54,981 nucleotides of DNA from an uncultured Pelagibacteraceae bacterium (GCA_902607585.1 CACLKP010000003.1:1-54981); one strand, 5' to 3'. Counted from the first letter of the stretch, positions 19,387 to 27,792 are shown. Notes: generated by a model not told the origin, from the sequence alone. Numbers and translations: made by a program.

Positions 19387-20611
19387 AGAAATTAATCCTC
19401 CAGATAAAAACGGATACTGGACTAACAAAAAAACTGGAGAAACATATGGAGGAACCTGGATCAGTCCTCTTTTGATTCCTAACCTTAGAAAAGTAGAAAA
19501 ATGTTTTGAAAAAGCCCTAAAGGATAAAAAATTTTTAAATGGCCTTGAAGAAAAATTACTTACATTTATAGGAATTAATACCCCTATCCTTTACAGCAAA
19601 GAGCTAACCGATATAGCTGGAGGTGAAAGGAAAGTTGGAAGAATTTATCTGAAGCGTACAGATCTCCACCACGACAGCAGTCACAAACCTGTGTCAAGTT
19701 TTTCCAGTTGCTATATGGCTAAACATATCTTTAAGGCCAAAAAAATAATCTGTGAAACTGGAGCTTCAATGCATTCGCGTTCCGTGGCATCCGCATGTGC
19801 GCTCTTAAAGATGGATTGTGAAGTTCACATCGGGGCGGTAGACGCAGAAAAAGTTTCTCTAAACAAGGATATTTCTGAATTATATGGAGCCAAAATAGTA
19901 GTGGTGCAAGACTCAACAAAAACATTATTGCCTGCTATGGCTTCTGCTCTTCGTAGCTGGCAAAGTAATCCTGATGCGATGTATGTAGTGGGTTCCGTAG
20001 CGGGCCCAGCGCCATACCCCAGGATGGTTAGAACATGGGCAAGTATAATTGGAAGAATAGCTAAAAAACAATTTAAACAAATTACTGGAGGTGTACCTTC
20101 TACCCTTTTCGCTGTGTGTGGCGGTGGGAGCAACTTAATGTCCCAGGCATATCCCCTGCTCAAAGATAAAACTGAAATATTTGCGGTAGAAAGTGCTGGC
20201 GAAGGAATTGAAACCGGAAGACACGGAGCCACAATTTTAGGAGGTGGTAAAATGGGAATTCTACTTGGTTTCAAATCTAAAGTAGTTATGCATTCTTCTC
20301 AGATTGCTGAGAGCTTGACAGAAGCAAGTGGACTGGACTTCGCGGCGGTGGGACCGGAAGTAGCCTACTTGCACGATATTGGAAGAATTAAATTTCGTTC
20401 AGCAACAGACTTGGAGGCAAAAAAAACATTCCTATTATGCGCTGAGCAACTTGGAATAATTCCTGCTATTGAGGCTTGCTACGTGATAAATGCCGCATTA
20501 AAAGAAATAAAAAAGAGAAAAAATCCAAAGGAAAATCATTTAATTCACCTGTGTGGATCGGGCGAAAGCAATGTTGCAAGAATGATAAAATTTAAAAGAG
20601 AAAATGAATAA
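19367..20611 (+). CDS. trpB: Tryptophan synthase beta-like PLP enzyme (divergent)
   Basis: IYLKRTDLHHDSSHK (PLP Lys retained), CETGASMHS, GSVAGPAPYPRMVR, CGGGSNLM, GIETGRHGA, SGLDFAAVGPE; adjacent trpA. Confidence 0.8.
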   Translation: MKIEPFKEINPPDKNGYWTNKKTGETYGGTWISPLLIPNLRKVEKCFEKALKDKKFLNGLEEKLLTFIGINTPILYSKELTDIAGGERKVGRIYLKRTDLHHDSSHKPVSSFSSCYMAKHIFKAKKIICETGASMHSRSVASACALLKMDCEVHIGAVDAEKVSLNKDISELYGAKIVVVQDSTKTLLPAMASALRSWQSNPDAMYVVGSVAGPAPYPRMVRTWASIIGRIAKKQFKQITGGVPSTLFAVCGGGSNLMSQAYPLLKDKTEIFAVESAGEGIETGRHGATILGGGKMGILLGFKSKVVMHSSQIAESLTEASGLDFAAVGPEVAYLHDIGRIKFRSATDLEAKKTFLLCAEQLGIIPAIEACYVINAALKEIKKRKNPKENHLIHLCGSGESNVARMIKFKRENE

Positions 20612-21428
20612 AAACTTTAAAAAAATATTTGCTAAGGCCAAACAAGAAAAAAGAGGTTGCTTAATAGGCTTTGTGACAGGTATGGATCCTGATTATGAAA
20701 CTTCTAAGAAAATATTGATTGAAATGTCCAAGTATTGTGATGCTGTCGAGGTGGGCAATCCATTCAATACAAGTACGTCAGATTCTGCAACAATAATGGA
20801 TGCCAACATGAGAGCAATAAAATCAGGTGCAGACACTGGAAAAATTTTCAAACTTATAAAAGAGGTAAAATCTGAGATTCAAAATAATATACCGTTTCTT
20901 ATTATGGGCTATATGAACCCCGTGTATATCTATTCTATAAAAAAATTTGCAAAAAGCTGCAAAGAGTCCATGGTTGATGGATGCATAATTGTTGATAGTG
21001 ATAATAATGCACCTGAGGATAAAGAAATTTTTGAAGAGCTTTCGAAAATAGATGTGGCTTATATAAAATTAATAGGCCCAACTAACGACGAAAGTTATAT
21101 AAAGCAGACTCTAAAAAAGTGCAGTTCGTTTTGTTACGTTTTTTCTTACGCTGGGCTAACTGGGGCTAAACAAGTAAATTTAGATAATGTAAAAAAATCT
21201 GCAAAATTAATTAGAAAAAATTCAAAAATTCCAATTGGCGTTGGCTTTGGTATACGTTCAAGATCCGATGTTTCTAAAGTAGTACAAGTTAGTGATGCAG
21301 CTATAGTTGGTTCTGGAATCGTTGAAATTATTGAAAAAGGTGTTAAAAATAAAATATCTGGTCTTGATTTGGCCATTAACGTGGGGCAATATTTAAAAGA
21401 GTTAAGAGAAGGATTATTAAAAAAATGA
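20604..21428 (+). CDS. trpA: Tryptophan synthase alpha-like protein (divergent)
   Basis: CLIGFVTGMDPDYETS, AVEVGNPF (Glu retained), IMGYMNPVYIY, SYAGLTGA, VGFGIRSRSDV, AIVGSGIVEII. Confidence 0.82.
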   Translation: MNKNFKKIFAKAKQEKRGCLIGFVTGMDPDYETSKKILIEMSKYCDAVEVGNPFNTSTSDSATIMDANMRAIKSGADTGKIFKLIKEVKSEIQNNIPFLIMGYMNPVYIYSIKKFAKSCKESMVDGCIIVDSDNNAPEDKEIFEELSKIDVAYIKLIGPTNDESYIKQTLKKCSSFCYVFSYAGLTGAKQVNLDNVKKSAKLIRKNSKIPIGVGFGIRSRSDVSKVVQVSDAAIVGSGIVEIIEKGVKNKISGLDLAINVGQYLKELREGLLKK

Positions 21429-22390
21429 ATTGGATTTCAAACTTTAAAAAAATTGGAATAAAGGTAAAACAAATCTTAAAAAAACAACCTACAGGGCAAG
21501 AAGAAACTGATTGGAAAAATTGTCCTCAATGTAAAAAAATTTCTTATCTTCCTGATTTAATTGCAAACTCATACATATGCGAATGTAGTTTTCATTTTGA
21601 TCTGCCTCCAAAACTACGTTTGGACTCTTTGTTTGATTCGAGTTATGAAATTATCGAAGCTCCGGACAACGATCCAGACCCATTGAATTTTGAAGTCACA
21701 GATGGCACAAGAAAAGGATATAAGTATATAGATAAAATAAAAAAATATAGACAGGTTACTGGGCAAAAAACTGCATTGCTTAGTGCTTATGGAAAAATTT
21801 CTGATCTGAATGCTGTTGTAGTTTGTTTTAACCCTAAGTTTGGAGCTGGCAGAATGGGTCCCTTGGAAGCGCAGTATTTTTATGAAAGTGCAGAATTTGC
21901 GATTAAAAATAAGGTTGATATCTGGGTAGTTGTCTATCAAAGCTCTGGGATAGACGTCCACTCAGGTGTGGCGGGTTTGACTTCGGGAATGGTTAAGACT
22001 GTAATTGCAATGAACGAAATTAAAAAAGCGGGAATTCCGACTTTTGCTGTAGCAGCAAGGGCAGTAGCTGGTGGAACTTATGCTTCAAATTTTTTTATGC
22101 ACGATTTTATTTTTATTGAAGCCAAGTGCGTAGAGAACATGCTTTTTTCTGGGAAAAAAGTTACAGCAAACATCCTTAAAAGTTCTGATGCAATCCCAGA
22201 GGACTTTGGCCGCGCAGATGGAGTTATGAAATCAGGGTTGGCTGATATTACTCTTGAAAGTAGAAAAGATTTAAAACACTATATAACCAAATTAGCAAAA
22301 ATAATTTTAAAAAAAGAACAGTCAAAAAATGTAGAAGAAGTTCATGAAAATCCAGAAGATTTTAAAAAGACTGCTTCAACTGCATCCTAA
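21425..22390 (+). CDS. accD: Acetyl-CoA carboxylase carboxyltransferase beta-like protein (divergent)
   Basis: MNWISNF start, CPQC...CEC zinc-ribbon remnant, crotonase/CT fold segments; syntenic between trpA and folC. Confidence 0.8.
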   Translation: MNWISNFKKIGIKVKQILKKQPTGQEETDWKNCPQCKKISYLPDLIANSYICECSFHFDLPPKLRLDSLFDSSYEIIEAPDNDPDPLNFEVTDGTRKGYKYIDKIKKYRQVTGQKTALLSAYGKISDLNAVVVCFNPKFGAGRMGPLEAQYFYESAEFAIKNKVDIWVVVYQSSGIDVHSGVAGLTSGMVKTVIAMNEIKKAGIPTFAVAARAVAGGTYASNFFMHDFIFIEAKCVENMLFSGKKVTANILKSSDAIPEDFGRADGVMKSGLADITLESRKDLKHYITKLAKIILKKEQSKNVEEVHENPEDFKKTASTAS

Positions 22391-23624
22391 GAGTGAACCC
22401 AGTACACTTAATCGTATTAAAAGATTATTAAAAGATCTTAAAAATCCAGAAAATAAAATCAGCAACTTAATACAAGTGGTGGGAACGAATTCTAAGCACT
22501 CTCTAATAGTTTCGATAAGAGAGATTTTTGAAACAGCTGGCTATACGTGTAATGTAAACATTAGCCCCTCTTTACGAAAATTTAATGAAAGATATTATTT
22601 TTCTGGAAAATATATTTCGGATGAGGATTTATACGACTTGCTCATAGAAGTTGAGCGGGTAAATAATAATAAAAGCATATCCTTTCATGAAATCATAACC
22701 GCGGCCTGGATATTACATGCTTCTCGCAAAGAAGCAGAAGTGAATATAATGGAAGCTGGCGCTTTATTCCGTCTAGATTCATCTAATGTTTTTAAAAAAA
22801 ATATTTGCTCTGTGGTTATGCCGATAGGTATTGACCATCTCGATTTTTTAAAAAAAGGAACTATAGATGAAATAGTCTACGAAAAATGTTCACATTTATT
22901 AAGTGATTCTAAAATCTTTGTTTCGGAACAAAAAAATAGTGTATTAGAAGAAATAAAAAAAAATATTGCCAATAATTCTTCTAAAAAATTTATCTTAGGT
23001 GAAGATTATAAGTATAAAAAAGATAATAATGGACTTATTTATGAAGATAAGTTGGGCAAGTTAAATTTACCTCTCCCCAACCTATTAGGTGATTTCCAAC
23101 TCGGCACGGTTACGACTGCGATTGCTGTTGCAAGAAATCTTAATCAATTTAAAATAAGTGAGTATCATATTAAGGAATCCATAATCAACATAAAATCTGA
23201 AGCAAGATTACAGAATATTACTCATGGAAAACTTAGAAAATATGTCTCTGAACGCAATCAAATTATACTGGATGGAGCGCATAACCCACTAGCTTTTTTA
23301 GCGATAAAAAAATATTTAGAAACCTTAAATAAGGAAAGGAAAGTATTTTTGGTACTTGCAATGATGTCAACAAAACAACATAAAGAATGTATTCAAATCC
23401 TTAAAGAAAAAATACATTCAATAACTACCCTAGACATTCCAAATCAAACAAAGTTTATTAAAAAAGAAGAATTATCAAAAATTGCTCAGTCTTGTGGTAT
23501 ACCTTCAAAAACAGAAAATTCCATTGAGGAAGCTTTTAAAAATATTGCTTCGGAAAACGATAATGCAATTATTCTATGTATTGGAAGTTTATATTTTGCT
23601 GCAGAGATATTAAATTTAAACTAA
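22344..23624 (+). CDS. folC: Folylpolyglutamate/dihydrofolate synthase-like Mur ligase family protein (divergent)
   Basis: LHPKSEPSTLNRIKRLL, VGTNSKHS (altered P-loop), GIDHLDFL, ILDGAHNPLA; syntenic with accD/trxA. Confidence 0.8.
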   Translation: MKIQKILKRLLQLHPKSEPSTLNRIKRLLKDLKNPENKISNLIQVVGTNSKHSLIVSIREIFETAGYTCNVNISPSLRKFNERYYFSGKYISDEDLYDLLIEVERVNNNKSISFHEIITAAWILHASRKEAEVNIMEAGALFRLDSSNVFKKNICSVVMPIGIDHLDFLKKGTIDEIVYEKCSHLLSDSKIFVSEQKNSVLEEIKKNIANNSSKKFILGEDYKYKKDNNGLIYEDKLGKLNLPLPNLLGDFQLGTVTTAIAVARNLNQFKISEYHIKESIINIKSEARLQNITHGKLRKYVSERNQIILDGAHNPLAFLAIKKYLETLNKERKVFLVLAMMSTKQHKECIQILKEKIHSITTLDIPNQTKFIKKEELSKIAQSCGIPSKTENSIEEAFKNIASENDNAIILCIGSLYFAAEILNLN

Positions 23625-23944
23625 ATATTCGAATTAATAAACTCTTGAACGTTCGATTTATTCGTTGCTCCGACCTTAGTATTTTTGACTTCACCGTTTT
23701 TATCAAACAAAATAATTGTGGGAACGCCACGGATACCAAACAAAGTTGGTGTTGAAGGTGAGCTGTCTATGTCCATATAAAAAAAATTTAATTTGTCTGA
23801 CATTTCATTTGAAATTTCTTCTATTATCGGCTTTAGTGTCCTGCATGGCGAACACCAGCTAGCAGAAAATTGAACCAAAGAATTTTTTCCAGATTCCTTT
23901 ACTAATTTTTTAAAGTTTTCATCGGTTAAATTTTGAAGTGCCAT
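23621..23944 (-). CDS. trxA: Thioredoxin
   Basis: FSASWCSPCRTLKPIIEEI, DIDSSPSTPTLFGIRGVPTIILF. Confidence 0.9.
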   Translation of the reverse strand: MALQNLTDENFKKLVKESGKNSLVQFSASWCSPCRTLKPIIEEISNEMSDKLNFFYMDIDSSPSTPTLFGIRGVPTIILFDKNGEVKNTKVGATNKSNVQEFINSNI

Positions 23945-24056
23945 AATAAGTTGAATTTAGTAATTTTTTTTAAAATGTCAATTAGACAATATGGTTTCTT
24001 ATTTTATATGAGCCTAATTTTGTTAATGTATTGACTAGTTTTATCTGTGAGCATTT

Positions 24057-24626
24057 CTAGCCTATTTTTTTTAATTTTCTGCTTATCATTTCTTCGCTTT
24101 TATTTTTAAGAACACTTATAACTAATTTCCGATTACATTTTACACCCATCTTTTCATAAACTTTTTTTGCGATTAACGTTTTGGTAAGACCATGTTCTTC
24201 TCGATATTGCCCTAGTTTTTCTTTTCGCTCCGTCTCAGTTTTAACTTTATCATTTAAATGTTTTGGTAGTTTGTCAACATCCGTTCCATTGTTAAAAATT
24301 TCGTTTATTAAAACTTTTTTCTTTTTAAGTATTTCTTTGCCATTAAAAGAATTATTACTATTATTCATTTTTTTTAGGATACTTTCCATTTTAGACTTTG
24401 TTGGTGGGTAAAAATAATGCGGGTTAGAACCAAACTGCATTCCTTTAGGTCTTTTTACTACGACAAATCTTATTTCATTGTTTTTAGCAAATCTGGTAAT
24501 ATTATCACCTTCGCTTCTAATTTTAATTTTATTACGACCTAAATAAGCAATTAAATCAGAACCATTTAACGTCCCTGAAGGCGCTTCTTCATAATCCCAG
24601 AGTAGTTCATGTTCTTTTTTTACCAT
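24057..24626 (-). CDS. Hypothetical protein, charged; possible C-terminal helix-turn-helix
   Basis: Intact 189 aa ORF in a same-strand run; YREEHGLTKTLIAKKVYEKMGVKCNRKLVISVLK resembles an HTH (weak). Confidence 0.6.
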   Translation of the reverse strand: MVKKEHELLWDYEEAPSGTLNGSDLIAYLGRNKIKIRSEGDNITRFAKNNEIRFVVVKRPKGMQFGSNPHYFYPPTKSKMESILKKMNNSNNSFNGKEILKKKKVLINEIFNNGTDVDKLPKHLNDKVKTETERKEKLGQYREEHGLTKTLIAKKVYEKMGVKCNRKLVISVLKNKSEEMISRKLKKIG

Positions 24627-24643
24627 GCTGCGTCCTATCTCTT

Positions 24644-24973
24644 TTACAGTTTATCAATTTTTCTCCCATAAAAAAAACTACTTTTTTTATTTAATTTTAA
24701 AGTCTCAATCTCATTTTTAAGAATCTCCATTTCTTTAATCGCCTTTTTATAATAATAATTTCTCTGAATTTTATCAAAAAATTTTAATATGTTTATTGGA
24801 AGGAAATAAAAAAAAATTATCATATAAAAAACTGGTTTTTCCCTAAATAGTTCAACTTCAACTCTTTTTCCAATTTCTATACAGTTTCTATATGTTTCTG
24901 CATTTCTTGCCCAATCTCTTAGATATGCTAATCTTTTATTCAAATAATCTTTATAGTAATATTTTTCTAGCAT
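24644..24973 (-). CDS. Hypothetical protein with one hydrophobic (probable TM) segment
   Basis: 109 aa, VFYMIIFFYFLPINILKFF; between the ExoI gene and the 189-aa gene. Confidence 0.55.
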   Translation of the reverse strand: MLEKYYYKDYLNKRLAYLRDWARNAETYRNCIEIGKRVEVELFREKPVFYMIIFFYFLPINILKFFDKIQRNYYYKKAIKEMEILKNEIETLKLNKKSSFFYGRKIDKL

Positions 24974-24979
24974 CTTTTT

Positions 24980-26413
24980 TTACGAGGCTTTTTCATAAAT
25001 TTTTCTTTGTTGATGTAAGTACTCATCTATTGCGTTTATATATTCAAGCTTTTCTTTGGAAATATTTTTTTCATTTCGCATATCATCACAAAGTTTTTCA
25101 CTCATTGGGATAGTTTGAAATCTATTCTCATCTACAGATAATATTTTTTTTGCAATATCTTCATGAATTGCTTTATATTCTTTTTTTAACAGTGCATCAG
25201 GTTGATTTTGGTAAATTAATCTTTTACCCAAATAATGAAATCTTTCATCATCAAATTGATCAACTATTTTATTTCTTTCAACCCAATCTGATGTTGTATG
25301 AAATGCTTCCATTTTCTTTTGGTCTTCTGGTTTTGCAAACCCACCTGCATAAAGTTGATTTTCAACTAAATTTTTTTCAGGTTTGTCAGCTGATTTTTCC
25401 TTTTTTTCCATCGCTAATTCACCTAAAATTTCACCCACATTTTTTCCGAATTCTTTGTGGGAGTGAATTAAGTTTGCCCGTTCTTTAATTTTTTCCCAAC
25501 CTAAAGCTTTATAATCCTCTCTTTCCATTCCGTAAGCATAATGAAGACAAACACTATTTTTATTTGATGGGAAAGGTCTACAGAATTTTCCAGGTTTTTT
25601 CAGAATTTCTTTTAGTGCATTTCTCGATAGATTTATTAAAGGCTTTGGATCATTCTCAAGCGCAAAAACTATTGGCCATTTATATTCACTATGAGTAGCA
25701 AATGCAGTGCAAATTGTAGGTCGCGATCTTCCATACCAATAAAAAACTGCAGTAAAGATTTTATTTTCTTCCAATGTTTTATTGGTTAATTCCTTGGTAG
25801 TTGTTTTTAAAATGGAATTATATATAGGATTTGCATTTTTTTGCATTTTTTTTAAAATCTCCCAAACCACCTTGCAGTCCCCTATACTTGTATGGAGCGA
25901 ATTTTTGTCTAAATTACTAATATTGCTCTCGGCTAGATCAGTAAGCTTGAAAGAAAAATTTCCTTTTTCATTTTTTTTAGCCTCAAAACTGTTCTGGTAA
26001 AACATCTTGCTTGCTCTCGCAAAAGGTAAAAAGTCAGCAGCCATGTTTTGATTTGTTTTTAAAACATAGACTGGAAGTAAAGAACGGTAATTTTCCTTTT
26101 CAATAAAAGGGAAGTCAAATGAGTGTCCATTCCAAGTTCCCCATACACAAGGAGACCATTTTTTTACTATTGCATGAAAATTGTACATCATTTCTAGGTG
26201 TGAGCTGTTCGCTTTCTGCATTTGATGAAATCCCTTATTCACCCACATGCTGTATGGATCTGGAATATGACCTGGTTTGTTACGACAGAAAAAATTAAAC
26301 TCATCTAATTTTTCAAGTTCTGGTGAAAGTAAAATTCCTCCAATCGAAAATATCACTCCTGTACTTGTAGATGAATTTATACTTTCAGTATCTATTAAAG
26401 CTATGTTTTGCAT
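24980..26413 (-). CDS. Exodeoxyribonuclease I (SbcB)-like DEDDh exonuclease
   Basis: IALIDTES (Exo I), WGTWNGHSFDFPFI (Exo II), SFKLTDLAESN...LHTSIGD (Exo III); C-terminal ENQLYAGGFAKPEDQKKMEAF...DDERFHYLGKRLIYQNQP matches the ExoI C-terminal domain. Confidence 0.8.
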   Translation of the reverse strand: MQNIALIDTESINSSTSTGVIFSIGGILLSPELEKLDEFNFFCRNKPGHIPDPYSMWVNKGFHQMQKANSSHLEMMYNFHAIVKKWSPCVWGTWNGHSFDFPFIEKENYRSLLPVYVLKTNQNMAADFLPFARASKMFYQNSFEAKKNEKGNFSFKLTDLAESNISNLDKNSLHTSIGDCKVVWEILKKMQKNANPIYNSILKTTTKELTNKTLEENKIFTAVFYWYGRSRPTICTAFATHSEYKWPIVFALENDPKPLINLSRNALKEILKKPGKFCRPFPSNKNSVCLHYAYGMEREDYKALGWEKIKERANLIHSHKEFGKNVGEILGELAMEKKEKSADKPEKNLVENQLYAGGFAKPEDQKKMEAFHTTSDWVERNKIVDQFDDERFHYLGKRLIYQNQPDALLKKEYKAIHEDIAKKILSVDENRFQTIPMSEKLCDDMRNEKNISKEKLEYINAIDEYLHQQRKIYEKAS

Positions 26414-26435
26414 TTATTAAATAATCCTTTAACTG

Positions 26436-27386
26436 TTAATCTTTGAATTCAAGCAAATTTTGTGAAAAGGCCCCCTCTACAGACGAAAATTGTTCTATCA
26501 TTTTTATAAAATATTCACGTTTTTTTTCTATATTTTTTTCTCTTTTTTTGACTGATTTTTTTTGATCAGCAATGTCATCTTCTAATTGAGCTTTTTCTTC
26601 TTTCATAGATTTTACTAAATTGTTAAAATTTATAGTAAATTTGTCACTAGTGAAAATTTCCCACAATTTTTGTTGATTCTTATCTTTGTTTTTAGAAATA
26701 TTTTTTGCTCTTGAAGCTGTTATTGCGATTAGTCTAATTAATTCAGAAACAATGTCCAAAGTCTTATTAAATTTACAAATTATTATTTTATTTTTTTCCC
26801 TAAATTCCATTTCACCTTTAAAATTTTTTGGAACATTTTCTGTAGCAATTATTCCTAAACCTATATTTTCTATTTCCATGTCTTTTAATAGTTTTGAAAT
26901 AAATGTCGAAGAAAAATTTTCAGTTCTTTTACTTTCCCATAAAACTTTTCCGTAAGACTTCCCATTTTCTATAATCTCATGAATGCAATCAGCCCCTTTC
27001 TTTCCTTTTGCAATAGAGGTAATTTTGTCTAAGGGAAATCTATTTTTAAGGTAATTTTCTAAAACTATCTCTTGCACCTCTCCGTCCAGTTCTGGAGAGC
27101 CTTGATTGATTGGCTTGGTAAGTTTTTTAACATGTTCTTCTACTTTAATACTTCTATCTTCCATTCTTTTTGTTTTTTCCCGTTCTGTTGCAATTTCTCT
27201 AGCATGATCAAATTTTACTTCGTTCATGGCTTCTTCTTTCAATTGTTTTTTTAATTCAGGACTGATTTTTGGAGGAGCGAGGTTTTGAGCTCTCTTCTTA
27301 GCCTCTGTTTCAATAACCCCGCTCAAATCTACTTCATGCTCAAATACATTCTTACATCTCTTGCATGTTACTTTTACTTTTACCAT
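26436..27386 (-). CDS. DUF2130-family protein, predicted PD-(D/E)XK-like nuclease with coiled coil
   Basis: CKRCKNVFEHEV zinc-like start, coiled coil, KKGADCIHEI...GKVLWESKRTENFSSTFISKLLKDM (D...ExK), IIATENVPKNF, C-terminal coiled coil. Confidence 0.75.
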   Translation of the reverse strand: MVKVKVTCKRCKNVFEHEVDLSGVIETEAKKRAQNLAPPKISPELKKQLKEEAMNEVKFDHAREIATEREKTKRMEDRSIKVEEHVKKLTKPINQGSPELDGEVQEIVLENYLKNRFPLDKITSIAKGKKGADCIHEIIENGKSYGKVLWESKRTENFSSTFISKLLKDMEIENIGLGIIATENVPKNFKGEMEFREKNKIIICKFNKTLDIVSELIRLIAITASRAKNISKNKDKNQQKLWEIFTSDKFTINFNNLVKSMKEEKAQLEDDIADQKKSVKKREKNIEKKREYFIKMIEQFSSVEGAFSQNLLEFKD

Positions 27387-27387
27387 T

Positions 27388-27792
27388 TTAATGAACGGTG
27401 TCCGTCTCCTTCTTTTTTTCAAGCCCAAGCTCAGGAAATTCCTCAACTATCATATCGGCATGATTTTTATTTATTTCCTTTGTTGTTGTGCTGTCAGCAA
27501 TTTTAAATTCGGGATAACTGCAGCCAAAAACAGTAGCTTGCTTGATATGAAAAAGTATAAAATAATAAAAAAAACCAGGAGACATTCGAAGCTGTTTTAA
27601 ATATTCAGCTGTCTCTTTTGCAAGATCTCTAGCGTACTGGTTGACTTTATCTTTTTCTAGTTCTTCGAAATCTACAGGATTAGCTGTTCTGCTAACTACC
27701 TGTAATTCTCTTGTTAATTTAAGAGGAACAACATTGCTTTTATTATGTTTTTTTATTCCTTTTTTTACTTTCTTACTCTTTACTTCAGACAT
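27388..27792 (-). CDS. Hypothetical protein, first gene of the island operon
   Basis: 134 aa ORF with basic N-terminus, immediately upstream of the DUF2130 gene and downstream of a good promoter. Confidence 0.6.
   Translation of the reverse strand: MSEVKSKKVKKGIKKHNKSNVVPLKLTRELQVVSRTANPVDFEELEKDKVNQYARDLAKETAEYLKQLRMSPGFFYYFILFHIKQATVFGCSYPEFKIADSTTTKEINKNHADMIVEEFPELGLEKKKETDTVH

Noticed and set aside
18763-23624. Calling trpF/trpB/trpA/accD/folC pseudogenes
   Set aside because: All five ORFs are full length, in frame, tightly spaced and retain structural core motifs; motif changes alone do not show loss of function.
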